Of a stretch of 64,000 nucleotides of DNA, positions 11,972-22,976 are shown piece after piece. Below the pieces are notes generated by a model. It worked only from the letters and a program-made list of their open reading frames with translations, was not told the origin of the DNA and searched no databases. Position numbers and translations under genes: made by a program. Each line of letters begins with the position of its first letter. The stretch's first letter is position 1. The DNA is from Stagonosporopsis chrysanthemi (lineage: Eukaryota; Ascomycota; Dothideomycetes; Pleosporales; Didymellaceae), in the NCBI GenBank assembly GCA_022560025.1, contig JAFISE010000107.1, positions 1 through 64,000 of the forward strand, read 5' to 3'.

Positions 11972-13282
11972 ATGAGGGTTTTTGCATCATTGCTAGCGTC
12001 TTTGAAGCTTGTTTCTTCGCTTGTCTCGGCCATCGCGATCACTTCGACCAATTCCTACAACATCAGTAATGATGTAGAGGGTTCCGTCCGCCTTAACGGC
12101 CTCTCTTTCCAGCAACATGCCTTGACTACGTTTGGCAACCACCAATACGTTGCCTTTTATGCGACAGCCACAGGCTACGGCAAGCACTACGTCAACCTCG
12201 GACGTCGCCAGATCTCTCCTTCAGTTGGGGCATGGCAGTACTTTGCTTTTACGGACTATGTCCAACAGACACTCGACGAGCACAACACAATCTCCATGGG
12301 CATCAGTGGTGATGGTAAAATTCATCTTTCTTTTGACCACCATGACGTCCCCATCAATTACCGCGTAAGCAACACTGGCATCGCCAAAACCGTTCCATCA
12401 ACGTGGACCGCTTCAGCTTTCGGCGCGGTCCAGCACTCTCTACCCGGTAGCACCGGACCGTGGACACCGCTCACCTACCCACGCTTCGAGCGTATCGACA
12501 ACGGCGATTTATTGATGGAATTTCGCATCGGGCAGTCTGGTAGCGGCGACTCATACGTCCACCGCTACTCGTCGACCTCAGGGCTATGGTCGAACGTCGG
12601 CAAGTACCTACAAGGTGAAGACAACAACGCGTACATCAACGGCTTCACCAATGCGCTGGGAAAACTCTACGTCTCCTGGACCGTCCGCGAGACGCCTACA
12701 CCCAGCACGAACCACGACTTCTACTTCGCGTTTAGCGAGGATGCGGGCCGCAGTTGGAAACAGACGAATGGCCAAATAGTCACGCTGCCGATCAAGCCCA
12801 GCACGCCTGGCATCAAGGTCTACACTATACCCCAGAACAGCGAGATCATCAACCAGGAAGCGCAGTGTGCGGATGACAAAGGCCGGTTTCACGCATTGAT
12901 GCGCGACAACTCTACGGGGACGAGTACGTTCTATCACTACCTCCGCACCTCGGATGGCAAGTTCAGCAAGACTGCTATCAAAGCGCCTGGACTGTCTACG
13001 CCGCCGTATCTGGCTTATCGTGGCAAGATTGTGGCTACAGGGGACAGTGTCATCGCGGTGCTTCCTGATGCCCCAAAGTCGACGGTTCAGTTGTGGGGTG
13101 CGACAGCAGGCGGGAACTGGAACGACTGGAAGAAGCTTGGCGAAATCTCCAATATGGCCGGTGAGCCTTTGGTTGACGAGGAAATGTTGAAGAAGTTCAG
13201 CGTTCTAAGTCTATTTGTCAGACAAGGTGGGCCGTTTGGAACGAGGAAGTTGCAGGTTTGGGATTTCGGGCTCAGTCTTTGA
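11972..13282 (+). CDS. Secreted BNR_4 beta-propeller protein, possible polysaccharide lyase
   Basis: An intronless 436-residue protein with a signal peptide of about 20 residues (MRVFASLLASLKLVSSLVSA). The body matches the BNR-repeat family (Pfam BNR_4), whose characterised members include PL24, PL25 and PL27 lyases with seven-bladed propeller folds, acting on glucuronate-containing polymers such as ulvan and gum arabic. Supporting segments are HYVNLGRR, DEHNTISMGISGDGKIHLSF, the double histidine of FDHHDVPINYR, TYPRF and YVSWTVRETP, each typical of successive blades. The histidine/arginine/tyrosine cluster around DHHDVPINYR is a candidate active site by analogy with PL24/25/27; this has not been aligned. 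Length is normal for a single catalytic domain without a binding module. Enzymatic activity and substrate are inference. It lies next to a secreted peptidase. Confidence 0.75.
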   Translation: MRVFASLLASLKLVSSLVSAIAITSTNSYNISNDVEGSVRLNGLSFQQHALTTFGNHQYVAFYATATGYGKHYVNLGRRQISPSVGAWQYFAFTDYVQQTLDEHNTISMGISGDGKIHLSFDHHDVPINYRVSNTGIAKTVPSTWTASAFGAVQHSLPGSTGPWTPLTYPRFERIDNGDLLMEFRIGQSGSGDSYVHRYSSTSGLWSNVGKYLQGEDNNAYINGFTNALGKLYVSWTVRETPTPSTNHDFYFAFSEDAGRSWKQTNGQIVTLPIKPSTPGIKVYTIPQNSEIINQEAQCADDKGRFHALMRDNSTGTSTFYHYLRTSDGKFSKTAIKAPGLSTPPYLAYRGKIVATGDSVIAVLPDAPKSTVQLWGATAGGNWNDWKKLGEISNMAGEPLVDEEMLKKFSVLSLFVRQGGPFGTRKLQVWDFGLSL

Positions 13283-14292
13283 GATAGTGGTGCAGATGAA
13301 CATGTAATTATTCTGAAAGGAACATTTTAAAACACGAGTCTCGGGCATAACCAGAAAAGGTGCTTGATCCATACGAGAAAGTTGCCCCAAACTTCCCCAT
13401 AGATAATACCGTGAATAATTGCATCACCAAGAATCACGAATCGATGCACAGCACCACTGCTACTTGCTGAGCTGTTCCAAGTTTGCCACTTCTCGAAGAT
13501 GGTCGGGTCTGCAGTATTCGAAGTGGTTTAAATCTCAATGTCGCAGATTTACCGGTTTCAGTAAAGCGTGCAGTGTACGGATTCTTAACACCCTAATCTT
13601 CATCGCTGCAACTGCTTCTGGAAATGTGAATGACTGAAGGTTGTATGTGGAGCAGGCGAATTTGACGCTTGGTGTCGTCTAGGGTCGTGTACTCATACAT
13701 GGAGCGCATGCGGCTGGGGCGGGGCGTCTCTCGTTCTTGCACGAGAGAAAGGTAAGGTCTGCAGTTTTGTTATCACATGTATCTGTGAGCATACGCTGCC
13801 GTTGACAAGCCTGCAAATGTCATGCAGGTGCTGACGCAGAGGTTGTGAATTGTGAGGTGGCTGTGCCTCGTGGCAGCCTGCAGACATGGTATCACGCAGC
13901 CGAGGGTGGGCATATAATCGAATGTACATGCTCAGGCTCGTGTTTGCAGAGCGGTGCAATGTAGATAAGAATACAATTCGGCCTCCGAAGACAATCAACG
14001 CAACAACAGGCGCCACGGTAGTCGAAGTGGTACCCACTGCATGTCGACCGCGGCTGTCGCAAAGATTCAGCAGAGAAGAACGGGTGATTAAATGAAATCT
14101 ACTTGATCGTGATCCACCGGTTGATGTGAAGGTAGACGCGTACTACACCCTACTAGCGTGATGATTGTGATGATTTGAAGGCGACGTCATTGGCTCTGCG
14201 TGAGCTCGGAGCCATCATCAACCAGCAGGAACGCATCCCGTTGCAAACACCAACGCCGGCACCGGCCAAGCTACGATATTTGGCTAGCAGCC
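13283..14292. other. 1-kb intergenic region
   Basis: Nothing supportable is seen between the BNR gene and the PhoD-like gene. The small open frames present lack domain features. Confidence 0.45.
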
Positions 14293-16255
14293 ATGGCATC
14301 CGTAAGCGATGTTCTGACAATTGTTAGCTCGCTAGCACTGCGATTCAGTATCTGGATTTTCCTGCGATGGGTGAGCATCTCCACGGCGTATGCGACTTTA
14401 CTCTGAAGACGATTCACTAACCATATGCTGTAGATTCCCACCACAGTCAGTGTACTCTCTAGATCGACGCGCGCCTGTCGTAGTATGACTAACAGTGGCT
14501 CCACAGGTCGTTCCGCCACTCGCCGTAGCCCTCACAGCCGTCTACATTCCCGCTTTCTTCACCAGCTTCCAGGACACCGCCGAATACAAAGTCATATCAG
14601 ATGAGCTGGATATCATCGTCAAGGACACGATCGAACGCGACTCGAGCACCGAAGCTGAGCTAATCGAAGGCGCTGAAGATGGCCCCTTGGAGGAGCTCGA
14701 CGTGCAGGAGACCATCCAATATGAAGAGAGGCAGCCTAAGATATTGAGGACACTTCTTACAGGCCTCCCCAGTCCTTCGTCGGCGCTATGGAGCTGGATC
14801 ACTTTCGGAATCAACATGGCGCTGATTGCTATGGCTCTTGATGTTGTCTATCGCGCACCTCTTCTTCACGATTGCCACAACGCGTCGTTTGGTCGCATCG
14901 GGTACGTGTCAGACCACAGCGCAAAGGTGCTAGTAAGGGAGCCATACGCGCACGACGTCAAGGTTCTGTACCGATCGATCGATGAGCTGAATCGCTCCTG
15001 GATGCACAAGACTCTGTATGCCTCACAGCCTGGGCAATGGCTGACGAGCGAGACCGACTTCACTTCCGTTATCGATCTCGAACATTTGCGGTCCGATACT
15101 CCGTACGAGTACGTTATCAACACTTCAAGTGGCAATAAGACCGGTACTTTCACCACTGCGCCGCGCCCTGGACACATCTCAGCGTTCAAGGACAACAAGT
15201 ACACTTTTGTCCACTCGAGCTGTATCAAGCCTCGAGTGCCATACACACCAGTGCAGCATCCACTCGAATTTCCAGGCATGAAACATCTCGCAGACTGGCT
15301 GCACGAACTAAGGCCGTATTTCATGCTCTTTCTCGGCGACTTTATCTACATCGATGTCCCACACAGACATGGCAAGGCGGCTGAGACCTACAGGCGCGAA
15401 TACCGCCAGGTCTACTCGTCTCCATCGTGGCCTGCAGTCAGCGACAATCTGCCTTGGATCCACGTCATTGATGACCACGAGATACAGAACGACTGGAACA
15501 GCAACATGACTGGAGTAGCTGTCCCTGCTTACGACGCCTTCACCCACTATAACGCCGCCGCCAACCCACCTGCTCATCGTAAGGGCACCACTTATTTCTC
15601 GTTCACCCAAGGCCCAGCTGAGTTCTTCCTTCTCGATACGCGCCAGTACCGCAGCCCCGCCAACAAAGATCCTAATGACCCCAACAAGACTATGCTCGGC
15701 GCCACACAACTCGAAGACTTGCTCGCCTGGATTAACAAAGAGCCCCCGCGCGGCGTTCACTGGAAGATAATCGTAACCGGCATCCCGTTCACCAAGAACT
15801 GGCAGTTCGGCTCCGAAGACACCTGGGGCGGTCACCTCCACGAGCGCCGCACCATCCTGGAAGCCGCGTGGTCCCTCTCCTCAACCCATGGCATCGGCGT
15901 CGTCGTGCTCTCAGGTGACCGCCACGAGTTTGCAGCCACATCGTTCCCACCTCCCGTAGGTTCACGCTGGCCTGTCAGCGCCACCGTGCATGAGTTCAGC
16001 ACCAGCCCGCTGAGCATGTTCTATCTGCCCGTCAGGACGTACAAGGAGATAGATGACGAGGATGTCACGATCAAATATCTGCCTGATGGGAATAGCAAGT
16101 TTGGCGCAGTAGAGATCACGACGCCGGTTCATGGCGAGCAGAGCCATCTGAACTATAGGTTGTTTGTGGATGGGGAGGAGGCGTGGACGCATCTCATTTC
16201 TACGCCGCCGAGTAAGGATGGAAGCCACAGGGCGAGGGATGCTGTGTGGGGGTGA
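14293..16255 (+). CDS. Membrane-anchored PhoD-like alkaline phosphatase/phosphodiesterase
   Basis: A 612-residue protein. Exons are 14293-14370, a 12-nt micro-exon 14434-14445 and 14507-16255. The splice solution reads FLRW-IPTT-VVPPLAVALTAVY, all phase 0, using GTGAGC...GTAG and GTCAGT...ACAG. Two or three N-terminal membrane segments (about residues 5-50) and another near 122-145 (WITFGINMALIAMALDVVY) precede the catalytic part. The PhoD metallophosphatase signature is visible as FVHSSC, FLGDFIYID (Asp about 304), IDDHEIQNDW (about 352), LLDTRQYR and VVLSGDRHEF (about 499), the usual Fe/Ca-binding residues. Most fungal members are annotated as alkaline phosphatase family proteins of unknown substrate. 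Topology suggests a lumenal or extracellular active site (inference). It converges on TRM61 with only 161 bp between stop codons. Confidence 0.87.
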
Positions 16256-16416
16256 TGGAGGGACTTGTGATAAACCTGGGTTGGTTTTTTTTGGCGTATG
16301 ATCGGTAATGTGAGCGCTCAGCAAACGGCGACAGTACTTTGTTTAGCAGCATTGAGGGGTGGTTTCTCAAATACATCTCTCGCAATCGGGGTATCTTTCA
16401 TTGCATTACTAGTCAA

Positions 16417-17958
16417 CTACCCATACCTCTTCCTCGCCTTCTCCTCGTCCGCGGCAGTCCATTGCCGCGGCAACACAGCGAAGACGAGGTAGCTCGTATG
16501 CGTCTTCAGCTCGGGCTCAGTGCGGTGCACCAGCCTGCCCTCCTTGTACAATGCCCTCGTCTCCGCATCTTTCTTCGCCTTATCCAACCTATCATGCTTG
16601 CTAGGCGGTAACCCCTCCTTGCTGGCCTTCTTCTCCTTCTCCTTCTTGCCAGTCTCATCCTTACCCCCGACCTCAGCAGCGCTCGCACCCTTCTTTCGCG
16701 CCTCCGCACGGCGCACAACCTCCTCCTGCTTCTCCTTCTGCAGGCTGTGGAACACCGCCGCCCGGCCTTCAACGTCGCGCAGCCGCTGCACAGCCTCCTG
16801 CACTGTCGCCGCGCTGGCATTGCCGCCACGTAGTCCCTCTTCTGCAAGACCCACGCGTTCGCGCCTTACTTCCAGTCGCTTTGCAGCGATCTCGACCATT
16901 TCGATCTCCAGCCAGCCGAGTGTGCGCAGTGCCGAGACAGTCTTGGTGACTTGCTCGATGCAGGGCGAGAAGGTGCAGATGCGGACTGCTTTGCGAGGGT
17001 TGAGGGGAGAGACGAATGGTTTCTCGGTATGAGGGGTGGGTTCGTTGGAGGGCGTGGCTGAGGAGGAGATGGCTTGTACAATTGCAGCGGAGGGCGGTGT
17101 GCGCGTGAGGTGTTTGAGGGCCTGCCACGGGGCGGGCAAGTCAAGGAAAACGGCGTCTGCTTCCGGGCTGGTGTTGTCATCCAGGTTGAAACCGTTACCG
17201 TAGACGTCGCGGTGGGTTACTATGACGACCGGGTCGAGGCCGTGCTCTACGATCTCAACCCGGAGTTGCTTTGCACGCGGCTCGTGATATTCGAATGAGT
17301 AGACGCCGCCATGGCGGGGGGTGCGTTTGCGTTTGGGAGGGGTTGCGCCGACCGAGTTGAGCTCTTCCTGCATGTCGGCTGCGGCGTATGAGGTGATTTC
17401 CATGCCTGGCGCACCGTTGTAGACGCAGCGAACGGCAGCATGGGTGAAGGAGCCGCTGCCTGCGCCGGCTTCAATAAGGTGATCGCCGGGTCGGACGCGC
17501 AGGCGCTGCAGGATATAGCTGTAGTCTGGGGTATAGACGACCTGAGTTCGGTGGGGGAGGGACAGTGTCCATGTCTCTGGTGTGGGTGGTATCAAATGCG
17601 CAAAACCGCTGCTCGCTGTTGCGGCCTTCACTATATCTCTCTTCGTGTCGGTCGCATCCGTGGTAGGTGTCTCTGCGCCTTCATTCTCGCCGTCTCTCTT
17701 GCGCTTCTTCGATTTCCCGCGCGATCCAGTGTCGACAACTGATGCTAGCACCTGCGTGCCCCATGGCTGATCCACGAGCGTGCTGTGAGGGAACGAACCA
17801 AAACGTGTGTTCTCGACTTTTCCTACTGCGTAGTCTGAATCGCCGTTCGGAGCAAGAACAGCTGGGATAAGATGATCGCGGCGTAACTGCAATATCCCTA
17901 TACTATGCGCCGCAGAATGGGTCCCCGGGTCAAGGAAAGGCGAGATTACAGGCGCCAT
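16417..17958 (-). CDS. TRM61: tRNA (adenine-58-N1)-methyltransferase catalytic subunit
   Basis: A single-exon 513-residue homologue of yeast Trm61/Gcd14, which with Trm6/Gcd10 makes m1A58 in tRNA, including initiator tRNA-Met, in the nucleus. The sequence shows the SAM-binding motif LIEAGAGSGSFTHA (about residue 160), preceded by the family segment QVVYTPDYSYILQRLRVRPGD, and later VFLDLPAPWQALKHL and CTFSPCIEQVTKTV, all characteristic of GCD14. An internal lysine-rich nuclear-localisation-like segment (KSKKRKRDGENEG, about residue 82) and a second one (PPKRKRTPRHGG) interrupt the core. The C-terminal 120 residues are a K/E/A-rich low-complexity extension ending TAADEEKARKRYG, longer than in yeast (383 residues). 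It is transcribed divergently from cysteinyl-tRNA synthetase. Confidence 0.93.
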   Translation of the reverse strand: MAPVISPFLDPGTHSAAHSIGILQLRRDHLIPAVLAPNGDSDYAVGKVENTRFGSFPHSTLVDQPWGTQVLASVVDTGSRGKSKKRKRDGENEGAETPTTDATDTKRDIVKAATASSGFAHLIPPTPETWTLSLPHRTQVVYTPDYSYILQRLRVRPGDHLIEAGAGSGSFTHAAVRCVYNGAPGMEITSYAAADMQEELNSVGATPPKRKRTPRHGGVYSFEYHEPRAKQLRVEIVEHGLDPVVIVTHRDVYGNGFNLDDNTSPEADAVFLDLPAPWQALKHLTRTPPSAAIVQAISSSATPSNEPTPHTEKPFVSPLNPRKAVRICTFSPCIEQVTKTVSALRTLGWLEIEMVEIAAKRLEVRRERVGLAEEGLRGGNASAATVQEAVQRLRDVEGRAAVFHSLQKEKQEEVVRRAEARKKGASAAEVGGKDETGKKEKEKKASKEGLPPSKHDRLDKAKKDAETRALYKEGRLVHRTEPELKTHTSYLVFAVLPRQWTAADEEKARKRYG

Positions 17959-18186
17959 GGTTTGCTATTAGGTGAGAGCACTGTTAGCCTTCACACGCGT
18001 CTGGAGCGCGAAGAATAATTTTAGCGGGGAGCTTTTGCTCTTGCAATTGGCGGGGAGTGCCAAGACCAGCACGCCCGAGACCTCTCACGAAACGGCCACG
18101 ACAACTGCAGCAGCCTGAGTCACCCAGTTCGCCATTCCTGCAGCTGTGACTCCACTTTACTATTTCCTTCTTCCGTCGGTCTTTTC
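17959..18186. promoter_or_regulatory. Shared 228-bp divergent promoter TRM61 / cysteinyl-tRNA synthetase
   Basis: The only sequence between two start codons on opposite strands. It contains a perfect palindromic-type TGAGTCA (see separate entry), a half-matching TGACTCC near 18146 and a pyrimidine-rich tract (18156-18190, CTTTACTATTTCCTTC...) immediately upstream of the synthetase start. Confidence 0.65.
18116..18122 (+). promoter_or_regulatory. Gcn4/CPC1 response element (TGAGTCA)
   Basis: An exact match to the TGA[C/G]TCA site bound by Gcn4/CPC-1/CpcA bZIP activators, 71 bp upstream of the first synthetase ATG. Aminoacyl-tRNA synthetase genes are known cross-pathway-control targets in filamentous fungi; binding here is inferred. 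Confidence 0.6.
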
Positions 18187-20791
18187 TTGCTGTACCTTAC
18201 CGTCTCCTTGATGGTATTTGCGTTTCGTTCTTTGTCCCGCAGAATCCTCACTCCCGCTAGCTCCCCGCTCCTGCATTCGAGGTCCAACTTCAAGAACAAC
18301 TCACCCTTGCACCTGGTGTTCAGAGCCACCATGGCGACACCAGCGCGCACCCAGCCGCCATGGAAGGAACCCAAGTCTGAGCAGCGCGCAAAATTGAAAG
18401 TGTGGAACTCCTTGACAAGATCGAAGAATGACTTTGTTCCAATCGACCCTGAGGGCAAGCTTGTCAAGTGGTACAGCTGCGGCCCCACAGTATACGATGA
18501 TGCCCATCTTGGACATGCACGAAACTACGTTACTATCGATGTTCTGCGAAGAATTCTGGCCAACTATTTCGGCTACAAGCTGCAGTTTGTCCAGAATATC
18601 ACTGATGTCGATGACAAGATTATTCTGCGAGGACGCCAGCAGCATCTCCTGGCACAGTTCAAGGCCGAGAACCCAGCGATTTCACCTGAGGTGTCGAGCA
18701 CGACTGTCGCGGCCTTCAATGCTTACGTGAAGAAGAACCTTCCACTACTCAGCGCGGAGCTTGCCCCCAAGGACTTCAACAAAGAGTCTGCTGAGAAGTA
18801 TGCAAACATCATTGCAGGGAAGTCCGAGGACGGAGTTACTGCACCAGGCGACAAGGAGGCCAAGATCAAGATGCATTTAAAGACTGTTGGTACCGCAGCG
18901 ACAGCGCTGCTGTCACCTTCCAAAACTACACCAGAGGACATCGAGCTATTCTATACTGGTGCTGAAGACGTGCTCTTGCCATACCTGGACTCCATACATG
19001 GCTCAAAAATTGACGCCAGCGACCACACCGTGTTTACCAAGCTTACTCAAAAATACGAGGCGCGCTTCATGGAAGACATGAGGAACCTGAACGTTCTGGA
19101 TCCTGACGTGATCACACGAGTTACCGAGTACGGCGATCAAATTGTCACTTTTGTTGACAAAATTGTCGATAATGGATTCGCTTACAAGACCTCGGATGGC
19201 TCGGTGTATTTTGACATCGAAAATTTCGAGAAGATTCCTGGCAACCACTACGCGCGCCTCGAGCCTTGGAACCGTGGAGACAAGGGTTTGCAGGCGGATG
19301 GTGAGGGTGCTCTGTCTCAAACAAAGACATCTGAGAAGCGAAGTGAAGCCGACTTCGCTCTGTGGAAGTCAAGTAAGCCCGGAGAGCCTGCATGGAAATC
19401 GCCTTGGGGCCCTGGACGACCGGGTTGGCACATCGAGTGTTCCGTTATGGCCAGCGATGTGCTTGGTGAGCAAATGGATATTCACTCTGGTGGTATAGAT
19501 TTGTGCTTCCCTCATCACGACAAGTAGGTTTTGATGCTTTCTTACGCTTCGAATGTGTACTGACTCCTTCAGCGAACTCGCACAGTCGGAAGCACACTGG
19601 TCTGGCGACAAGGGCGGTCACCAGTGGGTAAACTACTTCCTCCACATGGGCCATTTGTCGATATCTGGAAGCAAGATGTCGAAGAGTCTGAAGAACTTCA
19701 CGACCATCAGGGAAGCGTTGGTACGCGGCGACTGGACAGCGCGCAGTTTGCGCATCATCTTCCTTATGGGAGGGTGGCATGATGGTATCGAGATTACTGA
19801 TTCCATGCGCAAGGCTGGGACAGGGTGGGAGAGCAGTATCAGCAACTTCTTCTACAAGGTCCGTGACCGCGAGGTGAACCCTATGATTGACGCGACGGGC
19901 AAGGAGGACGAACAGATTCTTCAGGCCTTCGAGACTGCGAAGGAGAAGGTCCACGCAGCACTCTCGGACTCTTTCGATACACCGGCTGCAACACGTGCTC
20001 TCTCGACATTAGTCACAGCTTGCAACTCTGTCGAGCCAACAGATCTGACTGACAGTGTCGCCTTTGATGTAGCCCGATACATTACCCGCATGGTCCGCAT
20101 CTTCGGCCTTGACGGTTCTGCGGATCCGTACGACGGTGGCATCGGCTGGTCAGGGATTGACATTCCTACAGAAGCGAAGGAGTTCGTCTATGCCGCTGCT
20201 CGTGAGCGTGACGAGGTGAGGAAGCATGCCGTTACAGGCGATCTCTCGAGCGAGGTTCTCGAGACCATCATCGCACAGCACAAGTCTGCAAGACAGCAAG
20301 ACATTAGCGACATTCCGTATGCTGAAGTGCTGTCCACATTCCAAGAGAACCTTCGAGCCCTGGCAGAAAAGCAAGCACCTGCCAAAGACTTCCTTGCTAT
20401 CTGCGACGCACTGCGCGACACCCACCTTTGGGACCTCGGCATCTACCTTGAGGACCGCAAAGACCTGCCTTCCATGGTCCGTCCCGTTGATGCTGAACTG
20501 CGCTTCGCACGCGAAGAGAAGGAGACCATCGCCCGCCAGAAGGCTGAGGCCAAGGCCCAACGCCAGCGCGAAGAGGCTGAAAAGCAAGCCAAGCTTGCTG
20601 CACAGGCGAAAATCAACCCCGCAGACATGTTCAAGACGGGTGAGTATAGCGCCTGGGATGCTGACGGGCTGCCGGTTAAGGATAAGGAGGGCAAGGAGCT
20701 GTCGAAGGGCGCAGGTAAGAAGGTCAAGAAGGAGTGGGAGAAGCAGAAGAAGCTCTACGATGAGCACCTGAAGAGCGCTGGCGCGGCTTAG
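18187..20791 (+). CDS. Cysteinyl-tRNA synthetase, probably dual-targeted
   Basis: Charges tRNA-Cys. Exons are 18187-19523 and 19573-20791; the 49-bp intron (GTAGGT...TCAG) joins FPHHD to NELAQSEAHW in phase, giving 851 residues. Class Ia signatures are HLGH (the HIGH box, about residue 107) and KMSKS (about 480). The zinc site is complete: the Cys in SCGPTVYDDAH, the Cys in WHIECSVMASD, and the His and Glu in HHDNELAQSE. A eukaryote-type insertion of about 100 residues sits after ITDVDDKII, and a charged C-terminal tail contains KAEAKAQRQREEAEKQAK. The first 48 residues are rich in R, S and L without acids (FAFRSLSRRILTPASSPLL), like a mitochondrial presequence. A second ATG at 18331 (MATPARTQPPWKEPK) would make an 803-residue cytosolic form. 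Dual use of the starts is inference. Confidence 0.93.
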
Positions 20792-21111
20792 TTGTACCGC
20801 CGACTCGCTTGCTGTGTATGTAGAGAATGAGAGATACCAGCAACACTTTTTGAGACCGCAGGAGCGCCTTCCAACGCTCCTTTTTCGTGCAAGGCTTAGG
20901 CAGCTGCATGCGCCCCACTTGCCTACTTAATCAGCGCCATTGTGTTGCTGCGCAACCCATCACTTTTCTACCCTAACAGCGTAACTCAAAGTGGACACCT
21001 CGCTTCACGACGAACTTTTCTGGGTTCTTTGGGTCTTCGCTCTTGACTCGCAATTACGCGTCATCGACATCGACGTTCAGCCTGCTTCATCGCCTATGTC
21101 AACTGCGCATC
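20792..21111. other. Intergenic region upstream of the HET gene
   Basis: Contains the synthetase 3' end and the HET promoter. An in-frame upstream ATG at 21043 could extend the HET protein by 23 residues, but the extension lacks family similarity. Confidence 0.4.
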
Positions 21112-22338
21112 ATGTGGCTTATCAATGTCCGTACCCGGGAGCTGGAAGAGTACATCGGGAGTAACGTTCCACCGTATGCCATCCTCTCGCACACCTGGGA
21201 GGAAGAGGAGGTGTCGCACAAACAATACGTTTCAGGCAACTACCAGAGCATGAAAGGATACAGTAAAATTGACATGACCTGCCGTATGGCTGAAAAGCAG
21301 GCAATTAGGCATGTATGGGTGGACACTTGCTGCATCGACAAAAGTAGCAGCGCCGAGTTGTCCGAGGCTATTAACTCCATGTTTCGCTGGTATCAGAGAG
21401 CGGAGGTTTGTTATGTCTACTTGTCCGATCTTCTGCCGGATTCCGAGTGGGCATATGAGCTTGGAAAGTGCCGCTGGTAAGTAAGTTTACAAAGCTGAGA
21501 GGTCATGGCAAAGCTGACATCCGCTCTCAGGTTTACTCGAGGATGGACACTGCAGGAACTTATAGCGCCCGCGCAAGTCATTTTCTTTGACGCCCACTGG
21601 GGATGGGACAAATCCGAGTGGGAGCCATGGCAGTCGAGAAACACGAAATCATGTCTTGTGGGCTTGATCGCGACCATCACGGACATCGATCGATCTCTTT
21701 TGGAAGGGAGCCGGCCGCTCCACTCGTATTCTGTGGCGCAAAAGTTCTCGTGGGCATCGCGCCGTCAAACGACCCGAATTGAGGATTTGGCCTACTGCCT
21801 ACTTGGTATTTTTGACCTCAATATGCCTCTACTGTATGGAGAAGAAGAGAAGGCATTTCATAGGCTGCAGGAAGAAATCGTCGGCTCAACGCCGGATCTG
21901 AGCATATTAGCCTGGAGTGCTACGCATCAGGACCAATCCAATACACTACTTCTTCCAGTGAGGAGTGGCGTCTTCGCCAGTTCCCCAGCAGCTTTTGCAT
22001 CTTGCGGAACATACGAGAGGTCATCTTCGGGTGCGATAGGGGAATTTGCGATGACAAACGTCGGCTTGAAAATCCGCGTTCATCCACGAAACGTCTGGGA
22101 GTTGGAGGAGCTCGAACACGGTAACGTCGCACGCCTTCAAGTTGATTGTTCCATGAATCAGGAACGGCTGGCCATATACCTCCTAAAAGTTGGACCTCAT
22201 CATTACGTCCGCGCAAATTCTACGGAAGTTGTCGAGTCCAACAGTTCGGGAGACTCGACTCTTCCATCCCAGGATCTGTACTTATACACTCGCTTACGGG
22301 ATCCTACCGAAGTAAAACCCTATCATTATACCCCGTAG
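21112..22338 (+). CDS. HET-domain (heterokaryon incompatibility) protein
   Basis: A 390-residue protein with exons 21112-21476 and 21531-22338; the 54-bp intron (GTAAGT...TCAG) joins GKCRW to FTRGWTLQELIAP. The start MWLINVRTRELEEY matches the usual beginning of this class. The HET domain blocks are all present in order: PYAILSHTWEEEEV, KIDMTCRMAEKQAIRHVWVDTCCIDK, ELSEAINSMFRWYQRAEVCYVYLSD, then RGWTLQELIAP, followed by the post-HET helix SWASRRQTTRIEDLAYCLLGIFDLNMPLLYGE. No WD40, NACHT or ankyrin repeats follow; the last 150 residues are a short unassigned beta-rich tail. HET proteins trigger cell death in incompatible fusions or act in NLR-like immunity. Whether this one acts as an allorecognition gene cannot be told from sequence. 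Confidence 0.9.
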
Positions 22339-22976
22339 GCAGGTCTTGCGCCGAAGTCTTAGCGCATGTAAGTGTTGTTAGTGACGGGCTAAGCCATCTG
22401 ATAGCCTGTTGAAGACGTCTTACAAAACCCTTGACTCAAAGACAGATCTTTACGAATAATCGTGTAATGGGATATTTTGGGCACCGGGTCCCAACTTCGC
22501 GATCTGTCAAGTTAATATAATTAGTCGAATAGCCTCTCCAACCGGCCGATTCTCACAGCATAGAAGTATCACCTACCAGTATATTTTGGCCTCTCCTCTA
22601 CAAGAGAATCGTCCTCATCTTTACTTTCTATTAGTATCTACTTCTTCAGCAATGCTGATGCATGCATGACTAATACAAACAAACACACAGCAAGAGTACA
22701 GATTGTCGTAACGCTGCCGACCCACCGAACGCCCTCGCTCTCGAATTACAGCAAGATGCAAGCTCAAGGTCGCCAGGTCGTATTCTATCGGCGCTTGTCT
22801 TTCCGCTTGAACTTGTGACCATCGCAGCAATCGTACTTTCAAAGCAACTGTGCTTGCTATCTGGAACAGGTGAGCTGCGTCGTCTGGATATATAGCAATC
22901 AATCGGGAACTTATAAGCTGCAGCTGCTGGATTTTCCAGACTACAACTCCAGCACGATTGTGTCCTATCGTATGTG
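22339..22976. other. Intergenic region between HET and MYND genes
   Basis: About 640 bp, locally AT-richer than the flanks around 22440-22640. No gene or RNA is recognisable. Confidence 0.4.
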
